Part shown: piece after piece, positions 1 through 6,918 of the stretch | Numbering within the stretch: the first letter of the stretch is position 1 | Layout of the letters: the number at the start of each line of letters is the position of its first letter | Source: Candidatus Nanopelagicales bacterium | GTDB taxonomy: Bacteria > Actinomycetota > Actinomycetes > S36-B12 > UBA5976 | Assembly (NCBI GenBank): GCA_030831445.1 | Contig: JAURLB010000203.1 | Location: 1-10,450 of the forward strand | Reading direction: 5' to 3' | DNA: 10,450 nucleotides | Program-made: the position numbers and the translations under genes | The notes under the pieces: generated by a model | Seen by the model: the letters and a program-made list of their open reading frames with translations, nothing else | Told to the model about the DNA's origin: nothing | Database searches by the model: none

Positions 1-2753
1 CAGCTCTCTCGCAGGTGCAAAGCGCAGAGAAGTTCGTGCATTGGGTTTGGATACTCCACGATGACTCAGCGCCTTCACCCCGCGCCCTAGAGGAACTCAT
101 TCATGCCGCAAATCAGTACCCCCAAGCCGCAGTTATTGGTTGCAAAGTTATTGATTGGGAAAATGAAAACCACGTACTAGACGTTGGCAGTTCCATTACG
201 TCGATCGGAACTCGCTATTCAGAACTTGAACACGGCGAATTGGATCAAGGTCAACATGATGTGACTAAAACTATTCACGCAGTGAGTCACGCGGGAATGT
301 TGGTCAGACTGGATATGTGGCGACAACTCGGCGGTTTCAGCGCCGAATTGCCTCACTTCCGAAATGACACAGAATTTTGTTGGCGAGTTTGGGAGAGTGG
401 AAGTGAAGTGGTGGTTGCTCCTCGGGCAGAAATTTCGCACCTTGCGGCAACTGTCCGAGATGTTAGAAAAAATAGTATTAGAGGCTCAGTTCACTACTTA
501 GATCGTAAAGCTGGATTGTCTTTACTGTTCTCGAGGACTGCTAAGCGCTGGCTTTGGTTAAGGATTCTGTTGGTCTCACTTGCGGGCGCAGCAAGGTCGC
601 TTGGGTACATCGTGATTCAGGATGTCTTAGCTGCTAGGGATGAAGCTCGCGCAACAGTTAGTGCAATTCTCAATCGAACCAAAGTAAAGAACTTACGAAG
701 TGCAGCCGGAACAGTGCCCTTACCGCGAGGAATAAGGCCAAGTGTCACCGAGCAGTTCGTACACTCGGTTTCAGAAGCATTCAATGGCGTCATTGTTTGG
801 TGGAATCAACTTCTCGAAGTGCTCTTCCCCAAGCGACTTCACATCAGCGATGTTGGAATATTGCAAGCGATTGTTGCTATTTTGTTGCGCCCTGGCAGTG
901 TGCTCGCTTTAGTATCAATTTCTATCGGCGTATTCGTAACGCGCGCGGCATTTGCGGGTGAACAGTTAGTATCCCGTTATACGGGCGTTGTTTACGACGA
1001 CCGGAATCTATTGCTCGGCGAGTACTTAGCCAATTGGCACTCTTTGGGATTTGGCTCAGAAATTCCTGCTAACCCAATCCTGCTGGTGCTATGGTTTTTG
1101 TCGGTTATCACTTTTAACCAACCCGCGTCCTTGGTGTTACTCCTCTGCACACTGGGACCATGGTTGAGCGGCTTGTCACTCCATCTAGCGCTCAGAAGTG
1201 TGATTCAACATTCTCAAACTCGAGTCTGGTTGGCGGCTCTGTATGGACTCTCACCTATGGTGATTTCAGCAGCAGCCATGGGCAATATCGCAGTAGTACT
1301 CTTCGCTGTCACCTTCCCGGCTTTTGTTCGTGTCCTACTTAAAGTTGGAAATTCTTGGCGTTTTGCAGCCTTGGCAAGTGTGCTCTTCGCAATCATGATC
1401 AGTCTGTTACCAATACTGTGGCTCGTCGGACTGGCAGCAGTTGCAACACTGAGCACCTCATCCTTTCGAATGCATTGGCAAAAGTGGACGTTTGTCCTGC
1501 TTGCGCCAGGGTTATTGACACTTCCGTGGTCACTTTGGACTTTAACCAATCCGAATCGTTGGTTTACTGAATTTGGCGCATCAAATTCTGAAATTGCAAA
1601 CGCTTGGGCAGCACTCATTCACACAGGTAGCGGAACCTTTGTTTCAGTACTTTTCGTAGTTCTTATCGTGCTTGCGCTCGTAAGTTTGTTGGACACCCGC
1701 AATAGCATTCAGGGAATTCGAGCATGGAAAGTGATTGCACTGACGCTCTCCGTTTTATTGATTGGACAAGCGAGCGCAACTGTTCTTGTGGATGCAAGCT
1801 ATTTTCATTCAATAGAAATTCCGTCCATTATTGTCTTCGCTTCACTTATCTATTGTCTTGCTACTACGTCCATGTCACTGAGAGTTCAACTCAGTCGATC
1901 CAATTTCGGCTGGAAGCAAGTGGGCACTGCCGCATCCGCTCTCGCGCTCTCACTTCTTCCAATTTCTGCTGTTGTGGCAAACGGGATATTGGCAGACTTA
2001 AGCGATGGATTGCGAAGGCAGCCAGCAGTTTCTCAGCAGACCCTACAAGGCTATGCACCGACGGAACGTTTGCGCACACTGTACTTAGAGACGTTGCCGA
2101 ATGGCGAATTGCAAGCACAAATTCTCGGTGGTCGCCGTTTCATTCTAGAAGAACTCTCACTAGTTCAAAATGACGATGCTGGCACTATTCAGGCGAGTGT
2201 TGCACTTTGGCTTGCTGGCTATGCGGCAACCGAAGTAAATCCATTGATAGAACTTGGAATCGGTTACGTGGCATTACCTGCGAAAGACAGCGCTATCAGC
2301 AGCGTCTCTTCCAAAGGTAACTTGCAAAGACTTCTCACGAGTCGCAATGAAGGGTTGTTGAATGTTTGGCGAGTGAGCGATGTTGAAAGTAGAGCGTGGG
2401 TAGTTGAGAGTAACGGCGAGAAAACTCTTTTGAAGACTGTATCCAGCGCTCCTTTCACCCCTGAAGTTCAAGGAGTAATTCTGCCAAGCGATGGAGCAAG
2501 AGTTCTCGTACTTGCAGATCGACGAAGTGACAATTGGAGTGCTACCTTGAATGGCGAGGCACTTCCACTCAACGACTCAAAGACTCTGAGTTGGACAATT
2601 GGCCCAAATCAATCGGGTGAAATTCTGATTCAATACAGTGATGGAAGTAGAACTGCGTGGTTGCTTTTATCCGCCATTATGTTCGTCATAGTACTTTTGA
2701 TGATTGCGCCGCGTCGCCGAAATACATATCGCGATGAATGGTTGGAGGAGTAG
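1..2753 (+). CDS. Large multi-pass membrane glycosyltransferase, family 2 (5' partial)
   Basis: Probably transfers a sugar from an activated donor to an envelope or polyprenyl-linked acceptor at the cytoplasmic membrane; donor and acceptor are unknown. The frame is open through the left edge, so the GTG at 15 is probably internal and the first part of the GT-A fold is missing. Visible GT2 motifs are WILHDDSAP (bases 48-74; HDD is the metal/nucleotide-sugar site), SHAGMLVRLDMWRQLGGF-type acceptor-side sequence (about 285-338) and NDTEFCWRVWESG (about 363-401; D/E-x-x-W-R helix). About a dozen hydrophobic segments follow (about 550-1980). A roughly 220-residue, probably extracytoplasmic domain comes next, then a last membrane helix (about 2655-2710) and a basic PRRR tail. 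The NWSATLNGEALPL stretch recalls the C-terminal outer domain of YfhO-like membrane proteins, by memory only. The 3' end overlaps the next gene by 16 bases, suggesting one operon with the DUF5719, DUF3499 and mutase genes. Confidence 0.85.
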   Translation, partial: ALSQVQSAEKFVHWVWILHDDSAPSPRALEELIHAANQYPQAAVIGCKVIDWENENHVLDVGSSITSIGTRYSELEHGELDQGQHDVTKTIHAVSHAGMLVRLDMWRQLGGFSAELPHFRNDTEFCWRVWESGSEVVVAPRAEISHLAATVRDVRKNSIRGSVHYLDRKAGLSLLFSRTAKRWLWLRILLVSLAGAARSLGYIVIQDVLAARDEARATVSAILNRTKVKNLRSAAGTVPLPRGIRPSVTEQFVHSVSEAFNGVIVWWNQLLEVLFPKRLHISDVGILQAIVAILLRPGSVLALVSISIGVFVTRAAFAGEQLVSRYTGVVYDDRNLLLGEYLANWHSLGFGSEIPANPILLVLWFLSVITFNQPASLVLLLCTLGPWLSGLSLHLALRSVIQHSQTRVWLAALYGLSPMVISAAAMGNIAVVLFAVTFPAFVRVLLKVGNSWRFAALASVLFAIMISLLPILWLVGLAAVATLSTSSFRMHWQKWTFVLLAPGLLTLPWSLWTLTNPNRWFTEFGASNSEIANAWAALIHTGSGTFVSVLFVVLIVLALVSLLDTRNSIQGIRAWKVIALTLSVLLIGQASATVLVDASYFHSIEIPSIIVFASLIYCLATTSMSLRVQLSRSNFGWKQVGTAASALALSLLPISAVVANGILADLSDGLRRQPAVSQQTLQGYAPTERLRTLYLETLPNGELQAQILGGRRFILEELSLVQNDDAGTIQASVALWLAGYAATEVNPLIELGIGYVALPAKDSAISSVSSKGNLQRLLTSRNEGLLNVWRVSDVESRAWVVESNGEKTLLKTVSSAPFTPEVQGVILPSDGARVLVLADRRSDNWSATLNGEALPLNDSKTLSWTIGPNQSGEILIQYSDGSRTAWLLLSAIMFVIVLLMIAPRRRNTYRDEWLEE

Positions 2754-4150
2754 TGGGCCGATTCCTCAACCTAATTCGAATTTCTTGGGTTATTCCACTG
2801 GTTCTTGTTGTGAGCATAGCATCTCTGGTCTTGATGTTACTGGCTCGACCGATATCATCAAATCAGGAAGTTCAAAGTCAACAATTAATTAGTGATGCAG
2901 TCTGTCTGGGATGGAGTGAACAGTTTTCAGAAGTAACTCAAAAGGTTCACGCAATAAACAGCAGTGAAACTCGGTTAGCGAATACCACGCTTGGAAGTCA
3001 GGCAATTGAATTACAACCACGAGCAGTCTTCACGATTGATAATTTCAAAAGCCAAAAATTAAGAATTATCACGCAAGGTATTGCTGCCAATAGTGTGAGC
3101 GAGTTTCACTATGTCCGCGAAAGCAAAAATGGAAAATCTGGAGCAGCAATAGAGGCTTGTCGAAGTCCATTGTCTGAATGGTGGTTTGGTGGTCTCAACA
3201 CTACCGCCGGATTTGGAACACAACTCGTGTTAGGTAATCCAGATAATACAGATGTAGTTGTGGCACTTCGTGCTTTTACTCAAGACGGCGAATTTGCTCT
3301 TGCGGAGAATCGTCGCATAGTAGTTCCGGGTGACAGTGTTCGAGTTATTGACTTGACGAGAACTATTCCGGCTCAAAATTCTTCAACGTTACAAGTCAGT
3401 GCAGTCGATGGCCGCGTTGTTGCGAGTGTTCAAGTAGACGTCATTCAAGGGGTGAAGTCCCGTGGCAGATCTTTTATTCAAGGTGTAATGGAGGGAAGTG
3501 AACTTCAATATTTTGCATCACTTCCAGTTGATAGTGTCGATGGAACGATTCACCTACTTTCTCCTCTTGGCGATGCTGCTGTCGAGATTTATGCTCACAC
3601 AAAAGATGGAAGTTTCCCCGTTGCAGGTAGTGAGAATATCTTTTTGTCTGAAGGGGTTGTTGAAACTCTAAGTTTGAACCAGCTTGGAAGCCGGGACGTG
3701 TCGATGTTATCTGTGCAATCAGACGTCCCAGTCGTTGCTTCACTCACATTTCTTGCAATCAATTCCCGTGGTGGAGATTGGGAGGCAATTTCACCAATTC
3801 AAGAGTTTGGTAGCCAAAGTTCTGTCGTCATTCCTGACGGAGCATCAAATGTCTCGTTACAGATGTATTCACCAGTTGGTGATACGTTGAGTGTTCGTCA
3901 CTTCTATCAAAAGCGCTTGATTTGGGAGAGTAGAGTTGTCGTTGATGCTGAAACTTTGAAAGTGCTGACGGTTCCAAAGCGTGGTGCCTTGCGCGGACAG
4001 ATTGTTATTTCATCAATGAATTCCAAGTCCGTTGCAGGTGCAACATTTCGATTCTCTTCACGCGCTGGCACTCTTCACACCGCACTTGGATTCTCAAATC
4101 CATTGTCCGAGATTTCGCCTGCCTTTCGACTTCGATTGGTTGTTCCCTAG
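2738..4150 (+). CDS. DUF5719 family protein, membrane-anchored, extracytoplasmic
   Basis: Function unknown. This 470-residue protein has a short N-terminus, one membrane segment at about residues 17-36, and a large remainder predicted outside the cell. Family features include a cysteine near the start of the outer domain (C56), a second at C141 followed by SEWWFGGL (146-153), and LVLGNPDN (163-170). Repeated beta-strand-like blocks of the type VVALRAFTQDG and VEIYAHTKDG follow. C56 and C141 could form a disulfide. In actinobacteria this family is typically found directly after a giant GT2 glycosyltransferase and before DUF3499, exactly as here, which supports the call. ATG 2738 overlaps the upstream gene by 16 bases and has no clear ribosome binding site; in-frame GTG 2753 is possible, but the GGAGGAG before it sits only 2 bases away. 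An accessory role for the glycosyltransferase, or a role in surface glycan display, is inference. Confidence 0.78.
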   Translation: MVGGVVGRFLNLIRISWVIPLVLVVSIASLVLMLLARPISSNQEVQSQQLISDAVCLGWSEQFSEVTQKVHAINSSETRLANTTLGSQAIELQPRAVFTIDNFKSQKLRIITQGIAANSVSEFHYVRESKNGKSGAAIEACRSPLSEWWFGGLNTTAGFGTQLVLGNPDNTDVVVALRAFTQDGEFALAENRRIVVPGDSVRVIDLTRTIPAQNSSTLQVSAVDGRVVASVQVDVIQGVKSRGRSFIQGVMEGSELQYFASLPVDSVDGTIHLLSPLGDAAVEIYAHTKDGSFPVAGSENIFLSEGVVETLSLNQLGSRDVSMLSVQSDVPVVASLTFLAINSRGGDWEAISPIQEFGSQSSVVIPDGASNVSLQMYSPVGDTLSVRHFYQKRLIWESRVVVDAETLKVLTVPKRGALRGQIVISSMNSKSVAGATFRFSSRAGTLHTALGFSNPLSEISPAFRLRLVVP

Positions 4151-4197
4151 ACGTGTCTATCGAGGGATTCTTGCCACATTTCCCTTAGTCTCTGCAC

Positions 4198-4533
4198 GTG
4201 GCTGCTTCCCGTAAATGTTCAAGGCCTTTGTGCCCGAATTCTGCAGTTTCGACATTGACCTATGTCTATGCTCAATCGACTGCGGTACTTGGTCCGCTAG
4301 CGACGTATCCTGAACCACACTGCTATGACTTATGTGAGTCTCACGCGAGTCGATTGAAGCCACCCCATGGGTGGGAGCTAGTTACTCTCCATCCAGATCC
4401 CAGCACGTTACGTCCAACAGACGAGGAATTAGCTGATCTCGCCTCGACAATTCGTGATACGTCTGTTTCCACTGACCCCAACGATCTGAATCCAGGTGCT
4501 CGCCGCGGCCATTTGCGCGTCATTCGGGACTGA
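4198..4533 (+). CDS. DUF3499 family protein, small putative zinc-binding protein
   Basis: Function unknown. This 111-residue protein matches the actinobacterial DUF3499 signature very well: a C7-x4-C12 pair (KCSRPLC), then TLTYVYAQSTAVLGPLATY (19-37), EPHCYDLCESHA (39-50) and GWELV. C7, C12, C46 and H49 could form a CCCH metal site; C42 is a further candidate. No membrane segment or signal is seen, so it is probably cytoplasmic. It starts at GTG 4198, 47 bases after the DUF5719 stop. No Shine-Dalgarno is visible, and starting here puts the conserved first cysteine at residue 7, as expected for the family. The stop lies 10 bases before the phosphomannomutase ATG, so the two are very likely co-transcribed, as in mycobacteria (Rv3258c-Rv3257c). 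That linkage hints at a role tied to sugar-phosphate metabolism, but no mechanism can be read from the sequence. Confidence 0.88.
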   Translation: MAASRKCSRPLCPNSAVSTLTYVYAQSTAVLGPLATYPEPHCYDLCESHASRLKPPHGWELVTLHPDPSTLRPTDEELADLASTIRDTSVSTDPNDLNPGARRGHLRVIRD

Positions 4534-4543
4534 TCTGAAACTT

Positions 4544-5914
4544 ATGACTGATTCATCAATCGTTAAGGCTTATGACATTCGTGGCATTGTGCCAGATGAA
4601 CTGAATGTGGAAGTGGTGAGAGCCATTGCCCGCGCTTTGAGTTTATTACTTCGATCTGAAAATGAATTCAGCATCGTAGTTGGTCGAGATATGCGAAAAA
4701 GCGCGGATGAACTTGTGCCAGCATTCATCCAAACGTTGCTTGAGTTGGGTATGGATGTTGTTGATGTTGGGCTCGTCTCTACCGACGCGCTGTATTTCGC
4801 ATCTGGTCATTTGAGTTTGCCTGGGGTGATGTTTACCGCGAGTCACAATCCGGCCCAATACAATGGCCTGAAACTCTGTCGACGAAACGCAGTTCCAATT
4901 GGCCAAGATTCGGGATTGAATTTTATTGCGGAGCAACTTTTGCACCCAAGTGAAACCGTGGCAGTTTCAATACCTGGAACATTGCGGCACTATTCAATCT
5001 TGGAAGATTATGCGAATTTTTTTAGTGCCCGATTTGCAATTCATTCTCACAAGCCTTTACAGGTTGTCGTAGATGCAGCTAACGCTATGGCTGGGTTGAC
5101 CTTTCCTGTGGTCGCAGCGCGGTTCAACATCACAACGCATGAGCTCTATTTCGAATTAGATGGAACATTTCCAAATCATGAGCCAAATCCGATTGACAGC
5201 AATAATCTAAAAGATTTGCAGGCAAAAGTGAGAGCGACACATGCTGATATTGGACTTGCATTTGATGGCGACGCAGATCGTTGTTTCATTGTAGATGAAA
5301 ATGCTGAAATCGTGAGCCCAAGTGTGATTAGCGCACTTATCAGTCAAGAGGTGCTGCGCCAACGCCCAGGTGCAGCAATTGTTTATAACGTTATTGCCTC
5401 ACGTGTGGTTCCCGAAACCATTGAATTACTTGGTGGCAGGCCAATCAAGAGCAGGGTTGGGCACTCATTCATTAAAAAGCTGATGGCAGATAATGATGCA
5501 GAATTCGGTGGTGAACACTCAGGTCATTACTATTTTAAGGACTTTTGGTTTGCAGACTCAGGCATGTTCGCTGCTCTCTATGTGCTTGAACTCTTGGCTC
5601 GGACAGCACAACCTCTTTCACAACTTGTAGCACCATTTCAAACGTGGAAGGAAAGTGGAGAAATCAATGTAAGGGTGAGTGATCCACGGAGTGTTATTCA
5701 AAGAATTAAGGATACAGTCCTAATAGACCCCTCGCTAAGAATCGATGAAATTGATGGACTCACTATCGAATGTGATGAGTGGCGAGTGAACATTCGAATG
5801 AGTAATACTGAGCCACTACTGCGGCTCAATGCGTTGGCAATGAATCAAATCGAATTACAAGAGTTGGTCGAGCATTACCTCGCACTCATCAATGAGGGCC
5901 AACCTCAACTTTAA
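4544..5914 (+). CDS. manB: Phosphomannomutase/phosphoglucomutase (alpha-D-phosphohexomutase)
   Basis: Interconverts mannose-6-P and mannose-1-P (possibly also glucose-6-P and glucose-1-P), the step before GDP-mannose or other nucleotide sugars for glycan synthesis; cytoplasmic. The 456 residues are the usual family length. All four catalytic loops are present: phosphoserine loop TASHNP (98-103, Ser100), metal loop DGDADR (241-246, Asp241/243/245), sugar-specificity loop GGEHSG (322-327) and phosphate-binding loop RMSNTEP (418-424). The GGEHSG form is typical of dual PMM/PGM enzymes. ATG 4544 is chosen because MTDSSIVKAYDIRG gives the standard family N-terminus; a GTG at 4496 would add 16 residues and overlap DUF3499. 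There is no strong Shine-Dalgarno, so translation may be coupled to DUF3499. The 3' end overlaps the convergent Rv3235-like gene by 26 bases. The SIS-domain or mannose-6-phosphate isomerase gene often found downstream in actinobacteria is absent here. Confidence 0.94.
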   Translation: MTDSSIVKAYDIRGIVPDELNVEVVRAIARALSLLLRSENEFSIVVGRDMRKSADELVPAFIQTLLELGMDVVDVGLVSTDALYFASGHLSLPGVMFTASHNPAQYNGLKLCRRNAVPIGQDSGLNFIAEQLLHPSETVAVSIPGTLRHYSILEDYANFFSARFAIHSHKPLQVVVDAANAMAGLTFPVVAARFNITTHELYFELDGTFPNHEPNPIDSNNLKDLQAKVRATHADIGLAFDGDADRCFIVDENAEIVSPSVISALISQEVLRQRPGAAIVYNVIASRVVPETIELLGGRPIKSRVGHSFIKKLMADNDAEFGGEHSGHYYFKDFWFADSGMFAALYVLELLARTAQPLSQLVAPFQTWKESGEINVRVSDPRSVIQRIKDTVLIDPSLRIDEIDGLTIECDEWRVNIRMSNTEPLLRLNALAMNQIELQELVEHYLALINEGQPQL

Positions 5915-6320
5915 TTATCCGCCAACCATGTGGAACGGCCTCGGTCACTACCGACATTGGATAGAAACGGGCACGAGTTTGAAAGGTAATCGTTGCCTGA
6001 GTTTTTTTGCTGTTAATTGAATAGAGACGCACTTTTGTCACGCGAAAAGTTCGATCTTGTTTGCCCGATGCAACAATTCCACGTTTTATTTTTAGTTCGG
6101 CTAAGCATTGAACTGACATGATTTTCGCAAGAGCACTCAAGGGCCTTTGATTATGTAAAGCTTCAAGATAGAAGCTTGCCACTCGAGCCACCCAACCTGC
6201 AGGGGGCAGGTTGGGTGGATTCTCAGGGAGTGCAGTCATTTCAATAGGTTTTGTGAAATATACGCGGACTGCCTGGCGCTCGACTTCAGGATCTAATGGC
6301 GGTTCGGAATAGCGAATCAT
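5889..6320 (-). CDS. Rv3235-like (DUF6459) family protein
   Basis: Function unknown. This 143-residue protein has the core pattern of the actinobacterial Rv3235 family: a helix with FYLEALHNQRPLSALAKIMS (50-69), corresponding to the family's L-x-E-x-L-x-G-x-R-P-x-x-Q-L motif, then a basic segment and alternating beta strands (TFRVTKVRLY, QATITFQTRARFYPMSVV) ending in HGWRIIKVEVG. The fold looks like a small alpha+beta domain of the cystatin/NTF2 kind; that is an impression only. No signal or membrane segment is seen. Its ATG (6318-6320) overlaps the LysM gene stop as ATGA, so the two are translationally coupled. In other actinobacteria Rv3235-like genes lie near LysM and secA genes, which suggests an envelope or export-related role. 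The 3' end overlaps manB by 26 bases. The coding strand carries an A7 run (6002-6008) and a perfect 13-bp inverted repeat (6188-6218). Confidence 0.72.
   Translation of the reverse strand: MIRYSEPPLDPEVERQAVRVYFTKPIEMTALPENPPNLPPAGWVARVASFYLEALHNQRPLSALAKIMSVQCLAELKIKRGIVASGKQDRTFRVTKVRLYSINSKKTQATITFQTRARFYPMSVVTEAVPHGWRIIKVEVGPH
5984..6008 (+). terminator. Candidate intrinsic terminator for the manB operon
   Basis: A short hairpin, AGGTA (5984-5988) pairing with TGCCT (5994-5998) around a 5-base loop and including one G-T pair, is followed after GAG by seven T (6002-6008). It lies about 70 bases past the manB stop, on the strand leaving manB, inside the convergent Rv3235-like gene. The stem is weak and the T run also encodes Lys-Lys on the other strand, so this may be chance. 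Confidence 0.27.
6188..6218. repeat. Perfect 13-bp inverted repeat (hairpin) inside a coding region
   Basis: Arm CCACCCAACCTGC (6188-6200) and its exact complement GCAGGTTGGGTGG (6206-6218) flank a 5-base loop, AGGGG. The arms are GC-rich against an AT-leaning background. On the - strand it encodes residues 35-44 (PPNLPPAGWV) of the Rv3235-like protein. No T run follows on either side, so it is not a classical intrinsic terminator, but both possible transcripts would form a very stable stem. Confidence 0.9.
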
Positions 6321-6811
6321 GGCAGGGATAACTTTTGGCCAACGTAGATGAGAGATGGGTTATCTCCAATGATGTCGCGGTTGTGTTCCCAAAGCTCACG
6401 CCATGCAACATCTATGTCGCGCACGCTAGGGTTGCCATCCTGCAGTTGTCGCTCTGCGATTTTCCAAAGTGAGTCGCCTTTTTGCACAATGTATGGAGTG
6501 CCTTGTCTCGAATCTACGACCTGTTCCACTTCTACGATTCGATCGATAACAATAGATTGAGTTGAAGCGTGGGCAGGTTGCACAAATGTCATCGCGAGTC
6601 CTATTCCCAAAGTGGCTCGAAGAAATCCAGGCAACAGTTTTACGCCAATTTTGTACAGTAATACTTGCCGACGCTGAAAGATCCGGCTCGCCAAAATAAA
6701 CACAACTGCAATCAGGGTTTTTAGCACGGGTATGAACGCAAGAAGAGCAATGAAGAGTAAGAAAGACGATATGAGCCACGTTGCTATATCAAACTGGTTA
6801 TTTGTAAACAC
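6317..6811 (-). CDS. Membrane-anchored LysM domain protein
   Basis: Likely binds N-acetylglucosamine-containing glycan, presumably peptidoglycan, outside the membrane. The 164 residues comprise a long hydrophobic stretch at about 10-42 (one or two helices), a basic loop with RIFQRRQ (43-49), a second hydrophobic segment at about 58-78 ending in PAHA that resembles a signal-peptide cleavage site, and a short linker. A C-terminal LysM domain follows at about 106-163, with YIVQKGDSLWKIAERQL at its start, NRDIIGDNP in the middle and IYVGQKLSLP at its end, all canonical. It has no catalytic domain, so it is probably a structural or scaffold protein rather than a hydrolase. The start is GTG 6809-6811; no other ATG, GTG or TTG lies in frame before the upstream stop. 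The gene is coupled by ATGA to the Rv3235-like gene and is divergent from the SAF-domain gene. Confidence 0.85.
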   Translation of the reverse strand: MFTNNQFDIATWLISSFLLFIALLAFIPVLKTLIAVVFILASRIFQRRQVLLYKIGVKLLPGFLRATLGIGLAMTFVQPAHASTQSIVIDRIVEVEQVVDSRQGTPYIVQKGDSLWKIAERQLQDGNPSVRDIDVAWRELWEHNRDIIGDNPSLIYVGQKLSLP

Positions 6812-6889
6812 AATGCGATTTTTCTCAAAGTCAAGCCAATTTCGCCATAGTACTTTTGTCTAACCAATCGGAGGGTTCTTTGCACAGTC

Positions 6890-6918
6890 TTGCAATTCAT
6901 CTCGCGGTTCTGCAAAAT
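6890..6918 (+). promoter_or_regulatory. Candidate leaderless promoter of the SAF-domain gene
   Basis: TTGCAA (6890-6895) as -35 and CAAAAT (6913-6918) as -10 are separated by 17 bases; each matches 4 of 6 sigma-70 consensus positions. The -10 ends 6 bases before ATG 6925, which places the expected transcription start at or next to the A of the start codon. No Shine-Dalgarno precedes that ATG, so a leaderless mRNA, common in actinobacteria, is likely. TTGCA/TGCAA occurs at 6880, 6890 and 6911 (the last inverted) and could be an operator. The rest of the 113-bp gap (6812-6924) must hold the LysM promoter, for which I see no convincing boxes. Confidence 0.4.

Noticed and set aside
1214..1618. 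134-residue open frame on the - strand inside the glycosyltransferase
   Set aside because: It is antisense to a well-supported membrane-protein coding region, has no recognisable motif, and is probably a shadow.
1724..2173. 149-residue open frame on the + strand inside the glycosyltransferase
   Set aside because: It lies out of frame within a clear coding region and has a Ser/Cys/Arg-rich composition typical of a wrong frame.
4163..4185. AGGGA/TCCCT inverted repeat between DUF5719 and DUF3499 as a terminator
   Set aside because: It is a 5-bp stem with a 13-base loop and no T run, compatible with chance; the two genes probably share a transcript.
4496..4543. Longer phosphomannomutase start at GTG 4496
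   Set aside because: It adds 16 residues with no family likeness and overlaps DUF3499 coding; ATG 4544 gives the standard N-terminus.
5893..5907. Small hairpin TGAGG/CCTCA at the end of manB as a terminator
   Set aside because: It has only a 5-bp stem, lies before the stop codon and has no T run.
6426..6779. 117-residue open frame on the - strand overlapping the LysM gene
   Set aside because: It is an alternative frame of the LysM gene, which has canonical LysM motifs and a coupled partner.
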